DNA of 64,000 nt from Paramyrothecium sp. XJ0827. Lineage: Eukaryota > Ascomycota > Sordariomycetes > Hypocreales > Stachybotryaceae. Position numbers and translations under genes: made by a program. Below are positions 12,575 through 23,441 of the stretch, piece after piece (positions within the stretch are counted from its first letter, which is position 1; each line of letters opens with the position of its first letter). Location of the stretch: contig JAJFPB010000001.1 of assembly GCA_020881915.1 (NCBI GenBank), positions 558,001 to 622,000 of the forward strand. Direction: 5' to 3'. The notes below the pieces were generated by a model, which did no database searches, was not told where the DNA came from, and was given only the letters and a program-made list of their open reading frames with translations.

Positions 12575-14146
12575 CTAAGGCTTCTTGAAATGAGCTTTCA
12601 GTGGTTCCCAACTGTTCTTCTGATAGTCGGGCTGAGCTTTCTGGCACGTTTTCAATCCCCAATCAGAGACTCCAAGCATCAAGCAGCTGAAAAGGCAAGT
12701 GTAAGTATCATTCCATTTTATTCAATTCTGAAAGCAAAATTTCGTGGAGACGAACCTCTCAAACATGAAGGCCATGCTTCCAGATCCGACCTTCTGTGGT
12801 TCGAGACTAGCATTCGACGCCATCTGATGTGTCGCCGCATCCGGCCCGTGAGCGCTCATGATATTGTGCAGACTGGCCCCGGCCGGTCGAAAGCCACCAC
12901 CAGCCTTGGCATCATAGTCGCCCGCAATGAGGCCCATGAACTCGGACATGACGTTGCGGTGATACCAGGGTGGGCGAAAAGTGTTTTCTTGTACGAGCCA
13001 TCGCGGTGGAAAAATGACGAAATCGGCAACTGCAGTGCCGACTCTCGTGGATGGAGCCGTGAGAACCGTAAAGATGGACGGATCAGGATGGTCGAAGGAT
13101 GTGGAGCCAATTGTGTTGAACCGGCCAAGATCGTACTTGTAAGGGAAATATGACCCATGCCATGCGACGACATCGAATGGGGTGTGGTCTTGATGCGCGC
13201 CGAAAAGCGCGTTGTTGAACTTGGCCACTACAGTCCAGGGGGTAAAGTCTTCGTCGTAAGCGGCCACAGGAACCTGGAAGTCGCGTGTATTAGCAAGACC
13301 ATTAGAGCCTAGAGGACCAAGCTCCGGCAGCTGGAAATGGCCTTCGTGTAGCTCGCAGATGTAGCCTCGTACGGCTCCATCAGGAAGAGTGACTCGATAT
13401 CTAGTCATTTGTTAGTGATGTTGAGTCGCAACATCAAATCATTTCGCATGTCCATGAACAATGGCAGAATGCCAACCATACCTGATACCTCGGGGAATGA
13501 CGCAAATCTCGTTCGCGCGCACCACAATCTTGCCGAGCTCGGTCTGAATGTCTAGCACTCCGTGTTGTGGAACAATCAAGAAATCTCCGTCAGCCGAGTA
13601 GAAGGCCTCCTTGCCCATGTCTTTCCCAGCTGCAAAGATGTATATGGCCAGTCCACTCTTGGTCTGCGGGTCTCCGCAAACTGACACGCAGTGAAGGCCG
13701 TGAACCCAGTCTACCTGGTCGTCAAAGTCGAAAGGGTCCCAACGAAGCTGATTTGGAAGCTGATGAACTAGTTTCTGGCCCGACGGGAGGCCCGGCTGCT
13801 CCTCAGGTGAGCCATACGGCTCGAATGCCTCGTGAGCTGCTGCAGGAAGGATCCGATAGAGCCAAGATTGCTGATTTTCATGGCGGGGAGCAGTAAAGGC
13901 CGTGCCGGAGAGCTTCTCGGCATAGAGCCCGTACTGAGGTTTTTGCGGCGAGTTCATGCCGACAGGGAGGGCACCCTCTAGCGCCTCGGACCTATTTCAT
14001 TTTATTGTTAGCCATGGCTACGATATGACGTGGCACGGTTGATTCCTAAATCTCGCATCGAGGAATCTTGGGACGTACTCTTGGTAGGTCCCAAAGCCAT
14101 TGAGGTAAGTATATTTATCGCGGAATGGAAAATTTGTGACGGGCAT
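12575..14146 (-). CDS. hmgA: Homogentisate 1,2-dioxygenase
   Basis: Opens the ring of homogentisate to maleylacetoacetate in tyrosine and phenylalanine catabolism, using Fe(II) (EC 1.13.11.5). Four exons on the minus strand (14146-14079, 13991-13482, 13400-12756, 12686-12575) give 444 aa, the usual fungal length. The start [19 protein letters not shown] is typical, as are [20 protein letters not shown] and [16 protein letters not shown]. The metal-site region [13 protein letters not shown] and [12 protein letters not shown] holds the expected His, Glu and His ligands. The short last exon restores [20 protein letters not shown]. It lies upstream-to-downstream with maleylacetoacetate isomerase on the same strand 1.2 kb away; fumarylacetoacetase, often adjacent in other fungi, is not between them. 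Confidence 0.97.
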
Positions 14147-15372
14147 CTTGGCGGTCTCTCACAACCTCGAGTCAAGATTACCAAGAAGTCGCAGTACGAT
14201 GACACCTGGCTACAATCCGAATCGATCAAAATACTCAATTGAGGTGGAGGATTGAGCAATCGTCATCTTTAGCTTTTGCGACAACACTGTCATATTTTGA
14301 TAGCCGCCTCGGCCCATTGTAGATGACATGTAACGTGCACAGGAGCAGGCCCGTGGATCTTGGCAGGACCCAGTGATTCGAATGCTCCGTCGCCAGTAAA
14401 AAACATGCCTCATCACAGGAAACGCAATTTGGTGGCATTTGCTTGGCCATAATCTCAGACCGCGGAAAAAGCCGGATATCAGAGCGATGCTTGGATTGGT
14501 GAATATTGTCACATTGATAACCCCGCTCACAATTTCATGTAGGCGAGCGGCAGGCAGCGGCGCGGAATGGCGCCGTTCAACGAAAGCCGCTGTTGTCCGT
14601 TGAGCCGCTGGACCAATCATCAGCAGCTTGGCTTCTCGGCACAATGTACTGTGATACTGTTGGATCAGCGATTCATATACTTTTCAAATGTATAGCAATG
14701 TGTGTATCAATAGTATATGTGATATCGCTGGATAGATTAGCTCCTGATGCCAATGAGTATTGCATGTATGATTGGCTTGAGCCCTATCATGCACGCTGAC
14801 CGTTTGGCTTGAGCTCGTGTTATCTTCCCGAAATTGGTGTCATTTTCAGCAGCGTGCATCTGTCCATCTGTAGATCAATTTTGGGAGAAATACTTGACAG
14901 ATTTCTGTGAGATGGTTCCTAGAGCGGCGCGGCTTACGCACGCCGTCCATCGATTGGAAGCACCCACGCACCTCAGGTTCCCTGTGATTGGAAGACCAAT
15001 GCGCGAGTGGTGGCCATTTATAATCATCCACAATTACGAGGTGATTCTGTCGGAAGTGGGTGTCCCTGGAACTTCGCGCCTAAAGGCCATTTCATTGGAG
15101 ACTGGCTGTTCCATATCCTAACATATGAACCTCTCGAAACACAGTACAATGGATCTGTAGGTCAGGAACCCACGAAGTATCATGAGCACCTCTTGAGGAT
15201 CAAGTCGCTTACCCAGAAGTGTGACAGTAATTGTGATGGGAGTATACATGGACATAACGCATGACAGGAGGCTTAACTATTAACCGTACAAGATGAAGAC
15301 AGTATCGCGTGCAGACTGATTCCCACCCAGCATGGTATGTTTTTCAGAGTCAGCAAACGCGCCCGTGAACTT
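14147..15372. other. Intergenic between the two tyrosine-catabolism genes
   Basis: About 1.2 kb with only short frames. It must contain the promoter of the homogentisate dioxygenase gene and the 3' end of the isomerase gene. No fumarylacetoacetase remnant was recognised. Confidence 0.5.
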
Positions 15373-16080
15373 TCAGTTTCTCAACTCCAGTGGCGTATCT
15401 TGTTGATTTTTCCAATGCGCCTTCACCACTGCATCCATCTTGCTGGCTTCTTCAAAAATTCTCTTGACAGTCGGAAGTGCATCGAGATCCACACCAAAGC
15501 GCATGGCTCCCCACACGGCCGGGACTAGACAAACGTCTGCGAGAGTCAGCTCATCCCCGACAGAGAACTTCCCGGCTGTCCTCGCGGCCAATTCTTCGTA
15601 GGCGACCAGGCCCTCGGTCATTAGGCTCTTCGCCCATTCTTCACGATTGGCCCCATGGACGGCCACCCTCTGCAGGATGCGCAGGTTTGTTACTGGCTGA
15701 ATGTCGCATGCCACGATGTTGACCAGGGACCGCACCGTTGCGCGCGCAAAAATCTCTGAAGCTGGTGGAAGGAGCGCTTTTCTGTCTGGATATTTCTCCT
15801 CTAGGTATTCAAGGGCAGCGACAGACTGTGTGATGACTGACGCTTGACGGCCATGGGAGGTCGCGTCCTCGGCTGCACTGTCATGATGCAGCACTTCGAG
15901 GGTTGGTACTGTGCGTGATGGGTTCACCTGGGCGTACTCGCTCTGGCGCTGCTCATTCTTTAAAAGGTTGACGTAAACACTGTCGAAAGGTAGATCTTTC
16001 AGATTCAGGGCAATACGCAGCCGGGCTGAGCATGAGGAGCGGAAGTACGTGTAGAGAGTGAAGTCGGAGTTGCTACTCAT
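15373..16080 (-). CDS. maiA: Maleylacetoacetate isomerase (zeta-class glutathione transferase)
   Basis: Isomerises maleylacetoacetate to fumarylacetoacetate with glutathione, the step after homogentisate dioxygenase (EC 5.2.1.2). Single exon, 235 aa from the ATG at 16080. The zeta-GST signature YFRSSCSARLRIALNLK carries the catalytic Ser-Ser-Cys near residue 15, followed by VNPSRTVPTLEV in the thioredoxin fold. The helical domain has DIQPVTNLRILQRV and DELTLADVCLVPAVWGA. An in-frame ATG at 16131 would add 17 residues of low-complexity leader; the shorter form matches the family better. Same strand as homogentisate dioxygenase, supporting a tyrosine-degradation neighbourhood. Confidence 0.96.
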   Translation of the reverse strand: MSSNSDFTLYTYFRSSCSARLRIALNLKDLPFDSVYVNLLKNEQRQSEYAQVNPSRTVPTLEVLHHDSAAEDATSHGRQASVITQSVAALEYLEEKYPDRKALLPPASEIFARATVRSLVNIVACDIQPVTNLRILQRVAVHGANREEWAKSLMTEGLVAYEELAARTAGKFSVGDELTLADVCLVPAVWGAMRFGVDLDALPTVKRIFEEASKMDAVVKAHWKNQQDTPLELRN

Positions 16081-16605
16081 GACGAATGGTGATGCATGTG
16101 CAGACGATGGTATGAAGGTTGAAGAGTGCATCAAAGAATCCCACCGAGGATGATTAAATTGACAGAGATCATTTCCCTTATTTCTGGTCCTTCTTCACTC
16201 CCATGATGGCGCTCCAAGACCAAACACTTGCCTTCGTCAGCCTCTCGGCAACCCTCGGATAGCCGAGGAATCGTTTCCGTGGACAGCCGCGTGTAACGCT
16301 CCCCAGCCAAGTGGCGTCAAACTCAGTCGGTTTCAATGCTCTCCGCAGCACAGTACCCGGTAGCTGTCCCATTTCCGGTCAAAATGGGGATCATCTGATT
16401 GAATCTAGTGTTTAAACCTGGGGAAGCACCCCATAGCTTAAGCTGTCTGCTTTCAAACCCGGTTTTGGCCTGAACCGTGACATCCTGGATCTTATCCTCG
16501 CTGAGCAACTTGTACAGGTGAATCAAATCGTAGATAGCCAGCTTACATCTCAACGGACACAGGACTTGTCGAGCCAAGTCACACACAACATGGCTGCCTG
16601 GATAT
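16081..16605. other. Intergenic, about 0.5 kb
   Basis: Promoter side of the isomerase gene and 3' flank of the next minus-strand gene. Nothing else recognised. Confidence 0.5.
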
Positions 16606-17130
16606 CTACACTTTCAGGAAATCCCAACGGCTTTGTCCGTGATGAGTTCTAAGCAGGGATTTTCCGTTGCCGTCAACGCTGAGCACCATCAAAGTGTGGT
16701 CCCAGAATGGGAAAAGTATCTGGTACCCTCCATCCGGATGCTTGCGAGGAGTGATGAACTCCCACTTGTCATGCACCCTGCCCTTGACAATCCGGTCCTT
16801 GCCGTTGTGTCCCAGGTATGACCTCGATTTCTGGTTGTAAAACCCAAAATATCCGTTCTTCTCGACGCATTGCCACTGATTGTTTGCGTTGGCATCCTCA
16901 TTCATGTCTTTGAGGCAGAGGCCCTGGTTGGTGACTGTAATAGCTGCGTCGCCGCCATGCTCCACAATGATGTATGTATTCCCAGGCCACGGGACTGCAT
17001 AAGAGCGACCATGCCAGGCGTCATCGATGGCTGTGAGGTCAGTGTATGGAGTCATCACGGTGGAGGCTCCCGTGGATGCATCTGTGTCTGCGTCGAATGC
17101 GGGGTCGATTCCACCAGCCTTGGAAGCCAT
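16606..17130 (-). CDS. Conserved-looking hypothetical protein, possible beta-trefoil/fascin-like fold
   Basis: A 174-aa single-exon protein with no signal peptide and no membrane segment. After an acidic, low-complexity first 35 residues it shows short beta-type repeats: NTYIIVEHGGDAAITV, NGYFGFYNQKSRSYLGH and HTLMVLSVDGNGKSLL. The spacing of aromatic and Gly-Asn-Gly turns recalls beta-trefoil proteins of the fascin or ricin-B type, but no diagnostic QxW triplet is clear. Such folds often bind carbohydrate or actin; that function is not established here. The reading frame is clean from ATG to TAG and has coding-like composition. Confidence 0.7.
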   Translation of the reverse strand: MASKAGGIDPAFDADTDASTGASTVMTPYTDLTAIDDAWHGRSYAVPWPGNTYIIVEHGGDAAITVTNQGLCLKDMNEDANANNQWQCVEKNGYFGFYNQKSRSYLGHNGKDRIVKGRVHDKWEFITPRKHPDGGYQILFPFWDHTLMVLSVDGNGKSLLRTHHGQSRWDFLKV

Positions 17131-17858
17131 TTCTCCGTGTGATAATCACACGGACGAACTAACACAAGCGGCCGTTTTGGGATAATGCAAGACCTTGCTT
17201 GTTACTGTCTTCTGTTGAGAATCAATTTCAGGCGCATCGATGAACAGATGCCACGAGGGAGGATAAAAGAATGATTCAATAAACCGTGCTTACGGCAAGC
17301 GAAAAATGTGGCTTCTGCTGACTTCACAAACGCTTACGTTTCCGCCAAAAAGCTTCCCACTTTGTGAGCGGGGCTAACTGTTGTGGCGCCCAACGCTTGA
17401 CTCCTCGTCATGTGTATGGATAGGAGCAGTGTTATTAGCATTCAAAAGGGGTTCTACCTGCTATAACCGTCCGTGGTTTCTGAAACCACCATGCTATATG
17501 CAAGCATAGCCTCATAGTTCTATTTTAGTGAATGAGTTTGAGCGAGCGAAGTTGCGAATATACCAATTAACTATTTAAATTGTGAGTGACTCTGCTGTTT
17601 GGTAGAGCGTTCCCCTTGCAATTCTCTATGCACAATGACGTAGACCATGGGGCGCGCTGAATTCTGTCTGGAATGGAAGTTAGGTATGCAGTACCTCGTT
17701 TGGCAGCTAATATTTCTTCGAGGCGCTAAAGATGGCTTCCTCTTACAAGGCCGAAAAAAGGATGCCAAGATAGAGCAGGACAAGACCAAAAGTACAGAAA
17801 TCGGCTTAATGTATATTGTACTTCCCTGCAAACTGAATGATATGGTCGATCTAGCTAA
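17131..17858. other. Intergenic, about 0.7 kb
   Basis: Between the start of the 174-aa gene and the stop of the GH43 gene, both on the minus strand. No gene recognised; a plus-strand frame at 17647-17997 runs antisense over the GH43 end and is not supported. Confidence 0.5.
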
Positions 17859-19126
17859 CTACAAGGCCATGAGGTTGGAACGTCGACGCTTGGCACATTG
17901 GCTGCCTTTCTCGCCGCTAGGTGGTGTCTGGACCTCGCCCAGTGGTCGGGGTTCACCAAAATGCGGTACGTTATTCTCATCAAACGTGACAATGTGAGCT
18001 GAGGTGAACCGATCTCCGCCACAAGAGCCCCTCCGGTTCGTAGTTGCGTGGAAAGCGTTCTAACCTAGGATTAGCATGTGTTTCAGGAAACCGGGGTTTA
18101 ACTCAGGACCTACCCAGATTTCAGTGCCGTCAGGAGATGTGAAGAAGGAGTTGTGGGCAGTGCCATAGAGGCCGTTGGCCTGCTTGAACACAGGGCCCGT
18201 CTTGTCCCAAGAGGATGCTTGGAGAGGGTCGGCGCCATTCCAGTGAAGGAGCCCCAGGGAGTAGTTGGGAGTACCGCAATTCGAACCTGAGTAGCAAAGC
18301 CAAAGATCATCGCCATGCACAAGAGGCTATACCAGCTTATTAGTACTCAAATCGATTTCGAAGGGAAATGTGGACATACATGAGGAGCTTCATTGACGCC
18401 GTGCAGGTTCTGCTGCGGAGGAGGGTTGGCGCCAGTGATGTTTCTCTCCCACGGCTGGTCTGGGATCGAGATGACGTGCCAACCTCCCACTTTCCAGGTA
18501 TTCGTGTTGAGTGTCGCAATAGCGAGTGCTTGGTTGAAGTCGTTGTCACGGATGCTGAGGACGTGGTATCGACCCCAGTTAGGGACCTCTAGGAACGTGC
18601 CGTCAATGCTGAAGGCAAAGTTGTTGTCGTAGCCTCCGCGCTGGCCCTCAGGGGGGATCAGATCTGCCAAGTGCTCGAACTTGCAATCGTAGGGACCAAC
18701 ATCGCTGCAGCCACGAAGGACGCGGGTGCTGCAGCTATCGCAGCATGGAAGAGATGCGTCGCAACTCGAGTAAAACATGTACCACGTGTCGTCGATTCGA
18801 TGAAGCTCGGGCGCCCACATGTTGGCGCTGCGGGTTGTGTTCCTATCGGTCCAGATAGTGCGCTGTTCACCGTCCACCAGGCCATTGAGCTGGTCGGAGC
18901 GGACAATGGTGATCCTGTTGTAGGAAGTGAAGGTCCTGAGCACTGTCAATCGCCAACTCTTCTAAACACCTTTACCCGGAAGTAGATTTACACACAGGTA
19001 GTAGACGCCACCAGCCTGGACCAACGAGGGATCAGGGGCAGGTGAACGGATCGGGTTCTCAAAAGCCAGAGACCCGCTCGCTAGGAGCAGGCCTTGAGCC
19101 AAAACTGACTTCCAAGTAGGAGCCAT
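17859..19126 (-). CDS. Secreted glycoside hydrolase family 43 (arabinofuranosidase-type)
   Basis: Likely releases arabinose from plant hemicellulose or pectin side chains outside the cell. Four exons on the minus strand (19126-18994, 18942-18380, 18326-18114, 18059-17859) give 369 aa. A signal peptide (MAPTWKSVLAQGLLLASGSL) precedes the five-bladed propeller. Family catalytic residues are visible: Asp in SPAPDPSLV, the pKa-modulating Asp/Glu region in NMWAPELH, and Glu in GVNEAPH. A Cys-rich insert (SLPCCDSCSTRVLRGC) is notable. The last exon contains the HATTNRRGSC and VPHFGEPRPLGEVQTPPSGE segments. The first intron boundary (51 nt) is the least certain. The exact substrate within GH43 cannot be told from sequence by eye. 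Confidence 0.9.
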
Positions 19127-19212
19127 GACCACTGATCGTGGATGAGCAGTGTCTCGGATTGAAGCAGCACGAGTTGTGACAGAGTTCGACTTGGACTCGC
19201 ATGCTCGGAAGC

Positions 19213-19220
19213 TATATATA
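19213..19220 (-). promoter_or_regulatory. TATA-like element of the GH43 gene
   Basis: The minus strand reads TATATATAGC about 90 bp upstream of the GH43 start codon. Assigned by motif and spacing. Confidence 0.4.
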
Positions 19221-20138
19221 CAGATCGGCAAAACACTTCAATCAGCTTAAGGTTGGAAGCGGATGCATACTAAAGCTGCAGGTGGGTTATGTTTTGCCGC
19301 GCCAATCCATGCGGTGCGTTTCCCATATCCAAACCCACCCACGACCCTCGGGTGTCAAGCCTTTCCAGGTTATAAAAGAACGATTGCGTAGCAATACGGA
19401 GCGAAACCCCACAATTACCCCAGCCGCGGGGTAGCTCACGATGTGTTGTCCCTTGTCAGTTTCTGGGCAAGCCGGTGTGTTGATCATCGCCGGTTTGATG
19501 CGCGCCAGTCAGAGCGTAGCCCGGCCGATGGGCTACCCCAACTTGTCGCTTTTGCGGGGAATATCGAAACTTTCGAGTGATTTGAGCGTCATGGCACGAC
19601 ACGGTCTCCGACACGTGTGTTATTAATGGATTCTCAGCAACTATGCCAAGAGCTTATGAGGTAAAATTGATGGATTCTTGATTCCTCCGCGAGATTGTTG
19701 CATATTCCGCGCAGTTCCTGTGGATAGTTCTCCAAAGCAACCTCAATTATAGGAACCAGGAGCAATACTTAGTACCGGCATTGTTTCAGTTCGTGGGGCT
19801 GGAGATGCTGAGTTAGATCCTATTTCCTAAATATGAGCCTCCCCTACCATCGATATGAAAGGGGACAAGATAGAAGCGGCTTTCAACATGGTCACGCGAA
19901 GAAATGGGGACATAGTGTAGGGCATGCGCTCTCTGTGTAAGAAAAAAAACAACTATCTGAGTTCAAAGCAAAAAGTGAATGTACCCAACTCCCCTACATA
20001 TTCGCTTGATAGATCAAGCAAGGTGTTCTTGTCCCTGATAAGGAATGTAGAATCCTTCACCCCCAAGCTCTATCTATACCACCTTCTCATATAGCCACCT
20101 TGCGAACAGGCAATGAAAAAAAATTCATCTTAAGACGC
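19221..20138. other. Intergenic, about 0.9 kb
   Basis: Upstream control region of the GH43 gene and 3' flank of the cysteine-rich secreted gene. No gene recognised. Confidence 0.5.
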
Positions 20139-20770
20139 TTAGCACAAGCCACCGTTGGGATCAACGCTTCTGGGCATTAGCCAAACTTCAAGACTCAGGA
20201 TGCAAGGCGTTAGCGAACTCACCGGTAGTACCACCTGCCGTACGTCTTCTTTCCGCCCCTGTCACAGCCCTCAATCTCCGCCTTCAGGCCGCCATAGCAC
20301 TCCTCCCAGTCAATCCAGCGCCTAGCGGGGGCGTTGCGGCCTTTGAGGCCGACCTCGACCTTGATATGTTTGTTGCTGGAGAGGTTGATGCACTTCTTCT
20401 TCACCTGGCGTCTCTTGTAAAGGCCCTTCAACGATAATTTGCAGGCACTCTTGACCTCTCGTAAGGCCTTGTTGCGCTGGTTGCCATACTTGGTGCCCGA
20501 GCGGAAGCATGCTCGCTTCTCAATACTGTTGTCGAACTCAACCTCGGGTTTGAAGACGCCATTAGGGCTAACGTCATCTCGCTTAGCGATGTTGACCTCA
20601 TCAAGCTCAGCGATATCGACCTCATCGGGCTCAGCGATATCGACGTCAACGGGCTCAGCGGGGCCGACGTCGACGGGCTTGGCAGAAAGGCTATTGACAG
20701 GCTCAGCTGGGTGGGCCGTGGTCAAGCTAAGAGAAGCGGCGGCCAAGAGGAGAAGAGTGGATAACTGCAT
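20139..20770 (-). CDS. Small secreted cysteine-rich protein with Kex2-type propeptide (candidate effector)
   Basis: Two exons on the minus strand (20770-20223 and 20169-20139, 53-nt intron) give 192 aa. A signal peptide (MQLSTLLLLAAASLSLTTA) is followed by an acidic propeptide of imperfect 10-residue repeats on the theme AEPVDVDIAEPDEVDIAELD. Dibasic KR sites follow (IAKR, then IEKR), the second just before the mature domain. The mature part is about 100 residues, very basic, with six cysteines, one at the extreme C-terminus supplied by the second exon (NGGLC). An even cysteine count after splicing supports the gene model. Precursors of this build include secreted effectors and antimicrobial or killer-type proteins; no family is recognised and function is unknown. 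Confidence 0.78.
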
Positions 20771-21360
20771 CTTGAGAAGAGTGCGGAGAAATGTGATTCT
20801 AAGCTGTGATTTTGTTGCTGTTATTGATATTATTGGAAGTGGTTTGAGATGAGTCGATGGTTGAGCAGGAGGAGGTCCTGGCCCTTTATAGCCAAATCTC
20901 AACCAGAAAGTCTCATTTTGACAGAGTTGACTCTCTCAACGCCCCATCTCGTCATCTCATCATTCAGCATCGCGTCTCCGAGAAAGGCTGAGCTGATCCT
21001 GACGTTGGATCGTGGTACTCAGAATTGCATCGTGTCACCTGGAGAAATTCCCATCATCATTCGTCAGGGATCGAGACCACAAGTGAGAGAATCAAATCTT
21101 CGGGCCGGGCGCAGTCTCACGGTGGCGCAGTGCAGTTGGTGCTTAAATTATTTTGGGGGTTTATGCGTGTGATTCTGGGCCTCGTAGACATGTTGAGAGG
21201 CTCTGATCCGGTATTGGGTCGCAGCATTGGCATCGTGAGCGCACCAGCGCTTTGTGGCATCGTGAGCAAGGGTAAGCATAGCACCAGGCTGGATCGCCCG
21301 GCTCTCGGCAACTGCCATCTTGGGTAGTGTGGTGAGATAAACAAGCAGCCTGGCTGTGGA
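20771..21360. other. Upstream region of the cysteine-rich secreted gene
   Basis: A CTTTATA sequence at 20883-20889 (TATAAAG on the minus strand) lies about 115 bp upstream of the start codon and may be its TATA box. The rest shows no supported gene. Confidence 0.4.
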
Positions 21361-21612
21361 CCCCTTATTTTGGATGGTCAAGATGCGTGAATAGGGCCCC
21401 TGATGATTCGCTACACGATTGATACACCAGAATAGGATATTCAGTTGATAGTCCTGCACGCTAACGCCTCCATCTTGACCGCGTAGCCCTTATTCCAATT
21501 TGGATAATCAACATGCGCGCGAGTGCTCCCTGGAGGATTCGCTAAATAATTGATGCACCAGAATAGGATTCCTATTAATAAGAATACACGACTTCGCCTC
21601 CATTTCGACCAA
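21361..21612. repeat. Two degenerate tandem copies of a unit of about 126 bp
   Basis: Copy one runs from about 21361 to 21485 and copy two from about 21486 to 21612. Shared blocks in order include CCCTTATT, ATGATTCGCTA or AGGATTCGCTA, TTGATACACCAGAATAGGAT or TTGATGCACCAGAATAGGAT, and CGCCTCCAT followed by TTGACC or TTCGACC. The copies differ by many substitutions and small indels. On the minus strand both copies encode a similar peptide (ILFWCIN, then AN and NKG) in different frames, so this may be a duplicated exon of a decayed gene. Confidence 0.6.
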
Positions 21613-21849
21613 GGTTTTCCTGGCTTAAATCTTCCTCTTTTGCAGCATGGTTTCAGCAGTTCGCCCCTAAGACGCCCGAACGAAGTCATGTAATTTTATT
21701 TCAGGCAGTCAAGAGATCCCTCGCGCAATATGCATGGGACGTCTTTTTCTTGCCTGCGTGGCCAAGGGAGCAGCCCGAGATGACAAGCGAGAAGACTGTC
21801 ATCAAGCGCGGCATAGACCTTCAACGCAGGGCTTGTGACGAGGGCCTTA

Positions 21850-22547
21850 CTACTCAGACCCCAGGTTAGCGCCTTGGACAATTCTGAGCCCTCTGGTATG
21901 TTGGCCAAAGGGTGAACGAGAAGCAGCCTGAGGTGGCTCTCGCGACTGTTCGTCATCGCTACTGCTATCGCTCGCATAATCATTGGCGCTATGAAGGCTA
22001 TCTTTCTTCGTGTTCTCAGTCCACCTCGGTCGCTCTAGAGCAGGTTCTGGCCTCGTCTCTGTAATATGGGTATGTGACGACTCGGACACTGTATCCACAC
22101 CGGTGTTTTCAAGCAATTTTGGATCTTGGGTCTGGCCTCCTGAGTCCTTCAGGGCTGACTCCCTCGGTGGCCACGCGACAAATTCTCGCCGAGGCGATGC
22201 TGTGCCTTCGACCTCATCAATTCTTGAACCTGAGACCTGCTTGCCAATGGATTGCGAGTCGCCACCTTCGGTTTGGTGGGGTCGCGACCGTAGAGATTCG
22301 AATAAACGTGACCGCAAGCTTTCTGTTTTCTTGTTTTCGTTGTCTCCCGAACATGGCTGCCCGCCAGTCACCGTACAAGCCGTTGCTAGTCGGTCATTTT
22401 CCACTGGGGAACTCTTGGCTTTACAAAAGCAGCCAGTTCCGACTGGGGACTCTTTCCGCAAAATTCCCTTCGGCGCGATGCCTGGAACCAGAGAGCTTTA
22501 TCGGCTGCTATCGGTGCGGGAAGCCCAGCATGTCTTGAGGCAGCCAT
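21850..22547 (-). CDS. Doubtful hypothetical protein, Ser/Asp-rich C-terminus
   Basis: Two minus-strand frames can be joined by a 68-nt intron with donor TTT|GTAAAG at 22425 and acceptor GGGCAG|CCA at 22356, both in phase 0, giving 209 aa. The start is MAASRHAGLPAPIAADKA and the tail contains YASDSSSDDEQSREPPQA. There is no signal peptide or recognised domain. Composition of the second exon is hydrophilic and coding-like but could be chance. It lies next to a degenerate repeat, so it may be a remnant. Confidence 0.35.
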
Positions 22548-23441
22548 GGCCAAAGCGAGGCCGATCTCAATGAGAAAATAAGTGAGGGGTATGAGGAAGG
22601 CTTATAGACGGCCCATGATTTGTTGGGTTCCAGGCGTCAGCAAGCCACGACTCAGCTATCCTTGGCATGAGAGCGTCAGCCACACTCAAGTGACTGCGTT
22701 GAGGCGGCTGAATGCTGTATAAGCAGGATTTCGTAGGAGTTCGGGGTTGTAATATGGTTGGCGTGCCATTATATAGCAGATAATGAATGAATTCCGCAGT
22801 CGGGGCCGGAATAAAAGAGGCCATCATTGGCCAGGCTGAGAGTGGGAGCTTCAAATACTGGTAAGTGTTCCCCTAAAGACGGCACCATTTTGAACGCCTA
22901 GGTCTATAAGGCGGTCAAGGTGTCTCATATCTGCAAGGGGCCTGGTAACTGAGTCAACATCAACCCTAAGTGGAAAAAGGCTGTAGCCAATAGACCTCTA
23001 CCACCGAAGCAGGGTCCTCAGCAGCCTCAAGGACATTTCTGATAGCTCAGACGCCGTTACGTTGAGCCAATGAGCCATGGGAACACTGCAGTTGCAAAGT
23101 ACATTCGAGAGGACAGCATCTCAATTGATCGCTCACTTCAACTCTAGCTATGCAATTTCCTTTTGACATCCTGCAATCAATTACACACTTGGCTACCCAT
23201 TCCTCTTATTGGAAGCCATACCACATGCGATTTCATCCACCTAGTTCCAGGGTACAGGCAGCTAAACCTGGTGTTCTCTGCCTTCAAACGCCAGAGCTTA
23301 TCCCAATTGAGCACCATGCATGCAAGGCTTACAGATGAGGCTGTGCATGAAAACCTCGACAAGGACTCTCTCCCCGCAGAGATATCGCGTCGGATCTCAC
23401 AATCCATTTTCTTTGTTTCCTCCATCTTGGTCATCGCCGCG
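22548..23441. other. Divergent intergenic, about 0.9 kb
   Basis: Lies upstream of the second HET gene. The HET frame stays open upstream to about 23163 but the extra residues are not domain-like, so the start at 23442 was preferred. No other gene seen. Confidence 0.45.

Noticed and set aside
17647..17997. Open frame of 116 codons on the plus strand
   Set aside because: Antisense to the last GH43 exon and with no domain.
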